Of a stretch of DNA of 38,762 nt, positions 32,219 through 38,762 are shown piece after piece. The translations under genes were made by a program, and so were the position numbers. The stretch is from an uncultured bacterium. Its GTDB lineage: Bacteria; Planctomycetota; Phycisphaerae; Phycisphaerales; SM1A02. Every line of letters starts with the position of its first letter. The first letter of the stretch is position 1. The notes under the pieces were generated by a model. That model was given only the letters and a program-made list of their open reading frames with translations. It had not been told where the DNA came from and did no database searches. Location: NCBI GenBank assembly GCA_903919715.1, contig CAIXJC010000056.1:1-38762 (forward strand). Reading direction: 5' to 3'.

Positions 32219-34954
32219 ATGCGATTCATGCGACTTATAAAACAATCACGCGTTGCAACTTGGATGACGATTTGCGCAGTCGCTGTATCGGCCAGCGCAC
32301 GAGATGGTTCGCCAGTACCAAAGGCAGCGAAGCTTTCGGTCGCTGCACAAGCATCGATCGATGCAGCGTGGCGAAGTGATGAGGATCGCGCAAACACTCG
32401 AGTTCAGCATGGCCAGTGGATCGCTGATGATCTTGCGAACCCTGCACGTCGAGCGCGCGCTGCAATCGACGCAGGCGTTCCAAGTGCAGTGTTGACCACA
32501 TCGAAATTGCCGGCGGGAGTTCCCGCACTGTTGGGAGCGGAGGCGTTGATGAAGCAGGGGCGCTTCGATGACGCAATATTTGTGTTGACGGATTTGCCCG
32601 GCGCTCCAGCGTCGTCATTGCGTGCGAGTTGCTTTGAAGGACTCGGTCGACAGGATGAAGCTGCGACTGCCGCCGCCGAAGCGGTGCGAGATCTCGTAGA
32701 CGGAAAGACACTCTCCACTGCCGATACTGTGATGGTCGCCGAAGCAATGACTGTGCTCGCACGAGTTCGCGCCACGGATGCAGCTGCGTGCGACGCAATC
32801 ATGCAGACGCTTGATGATGTGCGCGAGAAGGATCGGTTGGATTGGCGCGGGCGCATCGTTCAGGCGCGCTTCTTGATTGAGAAGCATAATGTTGAAGATG
32901 CGGTGGCGGCACTGCGCGAAGCACTCTCTTTGAATCCGCGTTCTGCTGATGCGTGGCAGTTGCTTGGTCAAGTCGCCTTGATGGGATTCGATTTTGATGG
33001 AGCCGAGCGTGCCGCAGTGCAAATGACGGATGCGGCGGCGACCGTCGATGCGACAGTCGTGTGCGCTCCAGCAGCACTCTTGCGTGCCGAATCAGCGTGT
33101 TGTCGTTTCGATGCGGATGAAGCACTCGCCGTCTTGGCGAACACGAGAAAAGATTTGCCGATGCTTCCGCAAGCGATCGCACTTGAAGCGTCGGCGTATG
33201 CACTTCAGTATGACTTTGATGCGATGCGCGCAACGCTGGCGAAGGCTGATGCGCTTGCGCCGCAGAGTGGTCGAGCCGCATGGCAAGTCGGAAGATTTCT
33301 TGCGCTTGCTCGTCAGTATGCGGATGCAGCAGATCTCTTGGCGGAGTCTGCGCGGCGCGAGCCAAACTGGAGTGTGCCTCGCAACGAACTTGGATTGCTC
33401 GAAATGCAGGCGGGCCGTGATGAGCAGGCACTCGCAGCGCTCACGGAAGCCGCCAGACTTGATCCGTACGACAAGCGTGTCGCATTCAGCAAATTTCTAT
33501 TGGAAGAAATGGCGGGATGGAAAGTGTTCAAGAGTGAACATTTTCGCGTGCGATGTCGAGCTGGCGTCGATGAAATCTTGGCCGCCAGCATGCCCGCACA
33601 GTTAGAGACGATGTACCGCGAGGTATGCGATCACTATGGTCATGAGCCCAAAGGAATCACGACGATCGAGTTGATGCCTGATCACAAATATTTTGGAGTT
33701 CGCATCACAGGTATGCCGCAGATCCACACGGTCGCTGCGAGTACGGGGCCAGTCATCGCTCTCGAACCTCCGCGTGACGGCGGTGCGAGCAAGTCCCTTG
33801 GTCGATTTGATTGGCTCGATACGCTTCGGCACGAATTCGTCCATACGGTCACGCTCGATCGAACGAGTAATCGAATACCGCATTGGTTTACTGAAGCAGC
33901 TGCCGTTGACATGGAACACAAGGCGCGCGACTGGCGCACATATCAATTGTTAGCGCAGACGCTCCAGAAGAATCAACTCTTCGATCTCGACGAAATCAAA
34001 TGGGCGTTCGTGCGTCCCAAGCGCCCGTCCGATCGAGCGCTTGCATATGCGCAAGGACATTGGATGGTGCAGTTCATGCGTGAGAGTTATGGCAAGGGCG
34101 TGATCGTGCAATTGCTTGATCGATACGCGCATGGTGAAAGGGAGGCGAAGGCATTCCCGGCGGTGCTTGGGATTTCGCGCGAGCAATTTATGGCGGATTT
34201 CAAGAAATGGGCGACAGCGCAAGTTGCATCATGGGGGCTTGCAGCGGAGCCTTCGATCGACATACTTCTCGCGCAAGCGCGTAAGGGCGATGATGGGAAA
34301 AAAGGCGAAGAAGTAAAGAAGGATGGCGATGCGCCAAAGGTGGATGCGCCTGGTCATGACGGACCCATTCTGCAGGAACCCGTTGTTGAAGAACCAATTT
34401 CCGATGAAGTCGTTGCAGCACTCTTGGCGGCACATCCAAATCATCCAGATGTTCTTGAGATCGCAGCGCGTCGAGCCGTGGCGCGTTGCGTGGCGATGGA
34501 AGCTTTGGCAGTGACAGGTGGTATTGATGACGCGACAGCAGAACTGTTGGAGCGATACTCCAAATCTCGCCCGCTCGATCCGTGGCCTCATCAACGACTA
34601 GCTGCGCGCGCTTTGGCGCGAGGCGAGCCCGCAGGCGCGCGCGATCATCTCGTCTTTCTTGACGCTCGAGCTGACAACGATCCGTCATTCGCACTTGAGA
34701 TTGCACGCATTGCGCGTGCGGCGAAGGATTCCAAGGGTGCGCTTGTTGCGGCAGCGCGCGCGGCGCGCATTGATCCGTATGACGCAGCGACGCGGGAACT
34801 CGCAGCGTCTTGCGCACTCGAAGCAGGCGATCTCGATTCTGCACGAGTTCATATTTTGGCGCTGACAATGCTCGAGCCAGATCGCACGCAGCATCGTCGC
34901 CGCCTCGAGCGAATTGACGAGTTGATTGCAAAGCGATCCGCCGCCGCTCAATAG
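32219..34954 (+). CDS. Secreted TPR protein with Peptidase_MA-type metallopeptidase domain
   Basis: A 911-residue protein. The signal peptide spans about residues 1-27 (to VSASA). The N-terminal 420 residues are helical repeats of TPR type (for example RFDDAIFVLTDLPG, NPRSADAWQLLGQVALMGFDFDGAE and YADAADLLAESARREPNW). A gluzincin domain follows, with HEFVH (about 538-542) as the zinc-binding HExxH. PHWFTEAAAVDME supplies the third ligand Glu about 20 residues on. AQGHWMVQFM and a DLDEIKWAFV segment follow. A charged Lys/Asp/Gly linker then leads to more TPR-like helices. The domain order fits the Peptidase_MA family with TPRs; the substrate is unknown. GTG 32201 is an alternative start, without better support. 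Confidence 0.85.
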   Translation: MRFMRLIKQSRVATWMTICAVAVSASARDGSPVPKAAKLSVAAQASIDAAWRSDEDRANTRVQHGQWIADDLANPARRARAAIDAGVPSAVLTTSKLPAGVPALLGAEALMKQGRFDDAIFVLTDLPGAPASSLRASCFEGLGRQDEAATAAAEAVRDLVDGKTLSTADTVMVAEAMTVLARVRATDAAACDAIMQTLDDVREKDRLDWRGRIVQARFLIEKHNVEDAVAALREALSLNPRSADAWQLLGQVALMGFDFDGAERAAVQMTDAAATVDATVVCAPAALLRAESACCRFDADEALAVLANTRKDLPMLPQAIALEASAYALQYDFDAMRATLAKADALAPQSGRAAWQVGRFLALARQYADAADLLAESARREPNWSVPRNELGLLEMQAGRDEQALAALTEAARLDPYDKRVAFSKFLLEEMAGWKVFKSEHFRVRCRAGVDEILAASMPAQLETMYREVCDHYGHEPKGITTIELMPDHKYFGVRITGMPQIHTVAASTGPVIALEPPRDGGASKSLGRFDWLDTLRHEFVHTVTLDRTSNRIPHWFTEAAAVDMEHKARDWRTYQLLAQTLQKNQLFDLDEIKWAFVRPKRPSDRALAYAQGHWMVQFMRESYGKGVIVQLLDRYAHGEREAKAFPAVLGISREQFMADFKKWATAQVASWGLAAEPSIDILLAQARKGDDGKKGEEVKKDGDAPKVDAPGHDGPILQEPVVEEPISDEVVAALLAAHPNHPDVLEIAARRAVARCVAMEALAVTGGIDDATAELLERYSKSRPLDPWPHQRLAARALARGEPAGARDHLVFLDARADNDPSFALEIARIARAAKDSKGALVAAARAARIDPYDAATRELAASCALEAGDLDSARVHILALTMLEPDRTQHRRRLERIDELIAKRSAAAQ

Positions 34955-34995
34955 AGCACAACTCGCTTTGTTGCGCCTCAACTACGGGGTTCGGC

Positions 34996-36282
34996 TCATT
35001 TCTCGATGTAATTCAGATCGCAGCCGAATGGCTCGGGCAATCGCCAGAGTGCGAGTGCCGCAAGGACGAAGCATAATCCGCCACACAGCCAAGTCGCACC
35101 GATCGCGCCGACTGGTTCAGCAACGACAGTAAAGAGGATCGTGATCGGAACAGCGCTCCCGCGAATGAGATTCGGTGTCATCGTCGTTACTGTGGCACGC
35201 ACATTTGTCCCGAAGAGTTCGCTGGCTGTGGTGATCAAGACGATCCAGTACGCACTGAAGAATCCCATCACGACCGTTGCGGCGCCATACCACGCGGCAC
35301 TACGCGGTCCGAGGAGTAACACCAACGCGCATGCCAATGCTGTACCGAAGAGAAAGAGAGCGATCGGAATTTTTCGAGACTTCAGTTTTTGCGAGAGTAA
35401 TCCGCTCGTGACATCGCCGAAGATTGCGCCCGAATAAAAAAGAGCGACGAGTTGTCCAGGCTTTGGCGCTGGTGAGAGTCCCATCTCGCCAGCGATCTTT
35501 GGTGCGAGTCCAACGATCACTGCAAGCGTAAACCAGATTGGCATTCCGACAACGACGACTTTCGCCAATCGCAGAGCAAGCTTCCACGACCGCAAAATCG
35601 GCATGAGGCCTCTTGAGATATGTGAATCATTCTTTCTGAGTGCATCGAAGAGGCCGCTCTCCAGAACAGCGAAGCGTGTTGCGAGAAGTGCGAGTCCCAT
35701 GATGCCACCGACGGCATACGACATTCGCCATCCAGTCCACTCATTCACCACCCCTGCGACGACAGCTCCAACAACACCGACTGCACCAATGATCGTCACC
35801 GCAATTCCTCGTCCCCGCTGCGAAGAAATCTCCGCAACCAGCGTGACTCCCGCGCCGAGTTCGCCTGCGAGCCCAACTCCTGCAATAAAACGCAGCACGC
35901 CGTATGTCGTGATTGGATCGAATCCACCCATGAATGAGAGCGGGCCACTTGTCGCGCCGACCCCCGCATTCAAGAGATTCGCAGTGGAGTAAAGAATGAT
36001 CGAGCCAAAGAGGACGCTCAACCGACCTCGCAGGTCGCCAAGAATCCCCCACATCACACCGCCAACCATCATGCCGATCAATTGCAGATTCAGCAACCAC
36101 ACTCCCGTCTTTGTGGCTTGTTCGATTGCCAGTCCCAGATCTTCAAGACTTTGCCAACGCACGACATTGAAAAGAATCAGGTCGTAGACATCGACGAAAT
36201 ATCCAAGCGATGCGACAGCAATTGCAATGTTCGTTGTCGAAAGAACTTTGCGCTTGGAATCGGTCGGGTTCGGCATGATCAT
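34996..36282 (-). CDS. MFS transporter (sugar-porter/organic-ion-like)
   Basis: A 428-residue major facilitator superfamily protein with about 12 membrane helices. Helix 1 reads IAIAVASLGYFVDVYDLILFN, with the aspartate-rich FVDVYDL seen in phosphate, benzoate and SV2-like transporters. The loop 2-3 motif is GILGDLRGRLSVL. A helix-4 RFIAGVGLAGELGAGVTLVAE (G-x-G-x-x-G-E-x) matches the same group. It is probably a proton symporter for an anion, sugar or carboxylate; substrate unknown. ATG 36282 and 36276 are both possible starts, neither with a clear ribosome binding site; the frame is open to 36375. It is divergent from the outer-membrane pore gene. Confidence 0.85.
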   Translation of the reverse strand: MIMPNPTDSKRKVLSTTNIAIAVASLGYFVDVYDLILFNVVRWQSLEDLGLAIEQATKTGVWLLNLQLIGMMVGGVMWGILGDLRGRLSVLFGSIILYSTANLLNAGVGATSGPLSFMGGFDPITTYGVLRFIAGVGLAGELGAGVTLVAEISSQRGRGIAVTIIGAVGVVGAVVAGVVNEWTGWRMSYAVGGIMGLALLATRFAVLESGLFDALRKNDSHISRGLMPILRSWKLALRLAKVVVVGMPIWFTLAVIVGLAPKIAGEMGLSPAPKPGQLVALFYSGAIFGDVTSGLLSQKLKSRKIPIALFLFGTALACALVLLLGPRSAAWYGAATVVMGFFSAYWIVLITTASELFGTNVRATVTTMTPNLIRGSAVPITILFTVVAEPVGAIGATWLCGGLCFVLAALALWRLPEPFGCDLNYIEK

Positions 36283-36648
36283 GGGGTTATTCTTTTCTTG
36301 GAACGATTGCGACCGTCTTGCGCTCCGAGACTGGTCAAGTTTGCAATGCGAGAGTAACAACGATGGGATCGTCAATCAGCAACGCATTCTGTGCACGCAT
36401 CTGCATAATTTTACGCATCTCTATGCAGTACAAGAAGATACGGAAAGATGCAAACGCAAACGAGCAAGCTTCGAAGAAAAGCAGCAACTGCGGAATAAAA
36501 TTATCAGAACCTTGCGCTCCATTGTTCACGCCCGCAACGATTGATCGTCGATGCAATTGTATCAAGGCGAATATTGACGAATTTAAGAATGGCATGTATC
36601 CTTTTTTTGATTGTCGGATGGAAACCACCTGCTAGAGGTATCTATAAA
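36283..36648. other. Divergent intergenic region of 366 bases
   Basis: No convincing gene. The short open frames on either strand are low in protein character. The region separates the divergent MFS and TpsB-like genes and is AT-rich toward the TpsB side. A sigma70-like promoter toward the TpsB gene is visible at 36574-36602. Confidence 0.5.
36574..36602 (+). promoter_or_regulatory. Putative sigma70-type promoter of the TpsB-like gene
   Basis: TTGACG, a 17-base spacer, then TATCCT, lying 46 bases before the start codon at 36649. The -35 box matches the consensus at five of six bases and the -10 box at four of six, with optimal spacing. Confidence 0.45.
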
Positions 36649-38619
36649 ATGCAAATAAATGAAAATCGGGTAAGTTTTTTCACAAGCCAAACTGTCCTTC
36701 AGGGCATCGCTTTCGGCTTGATAGCAGCCTGTTTCGCAACAACAGCACTTGCGCAGAACTACTCGCAGTCGGCGATTCCGGTCATTCCTGATTCGCGAAA
36801 GCCCAGTCGTGCGCTTCAGCCAGCGCAAACGTCTGCGCCTCAGCCAGCAGATCAGAAAACTGCCGCGACCACGTGGGCGAGTGAGGGGCGATTTTCGCAG
36901 TCGACCCAATTCACCTTCCAGATGCAACCGGCCAACCATCCACGCATGCCGAGCAGTGATCAGTTGATGCAAACATCTGTGACACTCTATCAGGATGGAT
37001 CAAACTATTCTGGAAATCCAGCATCAAATGGTACGAAGGTGACAACCACTTTGGCGGATCTCGCCAAGACCAGTGGTTCCCTTACTGACTCCGCACGCGT
37101 TGCGATTCAGAACGCAGTCGTTGCTTCAGTGAATGCGTCTGGGATCGGTGGCGTCGCTTGTTTGATGGATCCTGCGACGAGTGCAGATGGAAAGAACACG
37201 ATAAATGTCGTTGCAGCGCAAATCGCAGGCGTTCGAACGGTCGGAACTGGCGTTCGGGCCGATCCAGTTGGTCAGTCAGTCAATGACACGAAGCAGGCAA
37301 CGGTAAAGGATGGGTCTCCAATCAAGCCTGGAGACCTCTTAGAGAAGGAAGTGCTCGAAGACTATCTTTACTCCCTTAGCCGCTTCCCTGGACGAACGGT
37401 CTCTGCTGCGGTCGCTGCCGAGCCTGACTCGACTCAGATCGTGCTCGATTACTACGTTGCGGAAAAGAACATCTTTGATGTCTATGCATCGGTTTCTAAC
37501 ACGGGAACCGAACAGACAAATTACTGGATGGAGCGGGTTGGAATCTTGGCAACTCAGTTGACCAACAACGATGACATTCTCGCCGTTGAATATCAGACGG
37601 CAAGTTTCTCTGGAACGCAGTCCGTGACCGGCTACTACGATGCGCGAGTCGGAACGATGAAGGACCTGCGCTGGAGAGTCACTGGCCAATGGGGTGATTA
37701 CAACTCTTCAGACGTTGGTCTAGCCGGCGAGGATTTCAACGGTAGCAATTGGGGCGTGCAAGGCGACCTCACTTGGACGTTCTTCCAAAAGGGGAACTTC
37801 TTCTTGGACTTCGACGGCTCGGGAAGATTTTGGAATTCAAGCACCACCAATGAGCTTATGGAGACGTCAGGTAACGCCAACTTCTTTACGGCGACTGGAA
37901 CGGTCGACGCACTTGCCATTGGCGATACATGGGCACTTCAAGGCAGCCTTGGTGCGGCATATACAACAACCGATGCTTCCCAGGAATCTTTGGATTACCT
38001 CGGTCGATCGGATACGTCCATCAGTTGGACAACGATCAATGGCTCGGTCTACGGTTCGTTCTACTTGGATCCAATCTTTGATTCGACTTGGGGAAGTGGA
38101 ACAAGCACATACAAGCCATTGGTTCATGAAATCTTTGGTTCGTTCCGTGGGCAGTATGCATTTGATTATCGCTTGACCCCACTCTCGCAGTACACCATGG
38201 GAGGTCTTTACACCGTCCGTGGATTTGCGCAATCGATCGATGCTGGCGACAGCGCGATGGTTGGAACAGTTGAATATCGAATGCATCTTCCGCGAATGTT
38301 CGCTCCTGCGACAGCAACGGGCACTTTTCCATTCATCAATCGTCCCTTCCGATGGGCTCCAGACAGTTCCAATGGAGCGAGTCCAGATTGGGATCTTGTG
38401 TTGAGCGCCTTCTTTGACGGTGGCACAATCACAAATAACGATTCATACGCATTCGAAGTCAACACTCCGATGTCAAGTGCGGGTGTTGGTTTGGATCTTT
38501 CAATCCTTGACAATTTCACTGTCGGAGTTGATTGGGCTTGGGCGCTCAATTCGGTTGATCAACTCGATGTCCAAAGTGGTAGCAGCCAGTTCTGGTTCTC
38601 AGCTTCAATTGTTTACTGA
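36649..38619 (+). CDS. Two-partner secretion outer-membrane pore (TpsB/ShlB-FhaC family)
   Basis: A 656-residue Omp85-superfamily transporter. A signal peptide ends at about residue 35 (TTALA before QNYSQ). A Pro/Ser/Gln-rich linker follows. Two POTRA-like domains come next: one around SLTDSARVAIQNAVVASVNASG, the second around LEKEVLEDYLYSLSRFPGRTVSA and DSTQIVLDYYVAEK. The rest alternates short hydrophobic strands with Tyr/Trp/Phe, as expected for a 16-stranded barrel. The loop signature VRGF (about 521-525, in GLYTVRGFAQS) and a final aromatic residue (Tyr) are hallmarks of TpsB/BamA. It would export a large TpsA protein. The start ATG 36649 has AGAGGT about 10 bases upstream. The likely partner gene begins 27 bases downstream. 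Confidence 0.87.
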   Translation: MQINENRVSFFTSQTVLQGIAFGLIAACFATTALAQNYSQSAIPVIPDSRKPSRALQPAQTSAPQPADQKTAATTWASEGRFSQSTQFTFQMQPANHPRMPSSDQLMQTSVTLYQDGSNYSGNPASNGTKVTTTLADLAKTSGSLTDSARVAIQNAVVASVNASGIGGVACLMDPATSADGKNTINVVAAQIAGVRTVGTGVRADPVGQSVNDTKQATVKDGSPIKPGDLLEKEVLEDYLYSLSRFPGRTVSAAVAAEPDSTQIVLDYYVAEKNIFDVYASVSNTGTEQTNYWMERVGILATQLTNNDDILAVEYQTASFSGTQSVTGYYDARVGTMKDLRWRVTGQWGDYNSSDVGLAGEDFNGSNWGVQGDLTWTFFQKGNFFLDFDGSGRFWNSSTTNELMETSGNANFFTATGTVDALAIGDTWALQGSLGAAYTTTDASQESLDYLGRSDTSISWTTINGSVYGSFYLDPIFDSTWGSGTSTYKPLVHEIFGSFRGQYAFDYRLTPLSQYTMGGLYTVRGFAQSIDAGDSAMVGTVEYRMHLPRMFAPATATGTFPFINRPFRWAPDSSNGASPDWDLVLSAFFDGGTITNNDSYAFEVNTPMSSAGVGLDLSILDNFTVGVDWAWALNSVDQLDVQSGSSQFWFSASIVY

Positions 38620-38646
38620 TTCGCATTTCAAAAGAAAAAATACGCC

Positions 38647-38762
38647 ATGAAGAACAACAACAATAACAACATCAACACTCTCAATCGCTCGTTCGGCCTT
38701 TCGTGGCTTCGGGCATCTCTGAATGTCGCAGCCTTCGCCTGCGCGAGCTTGTTGGTGATCAC
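38647..38762 (+). CDS. N-terminus of a secreted protein, probable TpsA partner (cut by window end)
   Basis: An open frame starting at ATG 38647 runs off the window after 38 codons. It begins MKNNNNNNINTLNRSFG, a short Asn homopolymer, then WLRASLNVAAFACASLLVI, a hydrophobic signal segment. Long polar/basic N-termini before the hydrophobic core are common in the extended signal peptides of TpsA exoproteins. Together with its position 27 bases after the TpsB-like gene, this makes a filamentous-haemagglutinin-like substrate likely. The TPS domain itself lies outside the window, so the identity is inferred. The Asn codons are AAC/AAT repeats. Confidence 0.6.
   Translation, partial: MKNNNNNNINTLNRSFGLSWLRASLNVAAFACASLLVI

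Noticed and set aside
34200..34961. Minus-strand open frame of 253 codons
   Set aside because: Antisense to the TPR/peptidase gene, Arg/His/Gln-rich and without homology; a shadow of biased codons.

Overview
The window looks like chromosomal DNA of a free-living Gram-negative bacterium, most likely a planctomycete of the Phycisphaerae type. This is an inference from several signs: five pseudopilin-like proteins with N-terminal methylation motifs, large secreted proteins of unknown family, a LolA-like lipoprotein and a Peptidase_MA/TPR protein, a RibBA whose GTP cyclohydrolase half has lost its zinc ligands, and an outer-membrane two-partner secretion pore. Base composition is about 50-55% GC by eye. 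There is no rRNA operon, CRISPR array, intact transposon or prophage. The only RNA gene recognised is an initiator tRNA-fMet.

Layout. 101-5078: a large secreted protein, a convergent fatty acyl-CoA ligase, and a divergent DoxX-like membrane protein. 5079-6412: a decayed, GC-richer island with a frameshifted and internally deleted MntA-HepT toxin-antitoxin locus and a ThuA-like fragment. It ends at a long hairpin and tRNA-fMet. 6615-8078: a small unknown protein, an AhpD-like carboxymuconolactone decarboxylase family protein, an AT-rich spacer and a PhaR-like regulator. 8094-13679: an MFS exporter and NagZ, then a minus-strand set of DUF2892 membrane protein, P1B-4 metal ATPase and secreted M28 peptidase; the last two overlap by ATGA. 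13693-18652: a Pro/Ala-rich secreted protein divergent from four tandem, homologous pseudopilin-like genes, each joined to the next by an ATGA stop/start overlap. This array is the most distinctive structure in the window.

18796-22921: asnS, a degenerate receiver-domain protein and groES-groEL. 23215-24405: a fifth, unrelated-in-body pseudopilin with a 15-bp tandem repeat in its promoter/leader region. 24659-26187: glycosylasparaginase overlapping a TTG-started PduO-type cobalamin adenosyltransferase. 26236-30066: a minus-strand operon of M42-like peptidase, argS and upp. 30092-34954: ribBA overlapping a LolA-like lipoprotein gene, then a TPR/metallopeptidase protein. 34996-38762: an MFS transporter divergent from a TpsB/Omp85-type outer-membrane pore, followed by the first 38 codons of what is probably its secreted partner.

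The common theme is the cell envelope: pseudopilins, a two-partner secretion pore, lipoprotein, secreted peptidases, metal and solute transporters and peptidoglycan recycling are interleaved with housekeeping genes (asnS, argS, groESL, upp, ribBA). Functions are assigned from motifs and family resemblance read by eye; no database search was run.
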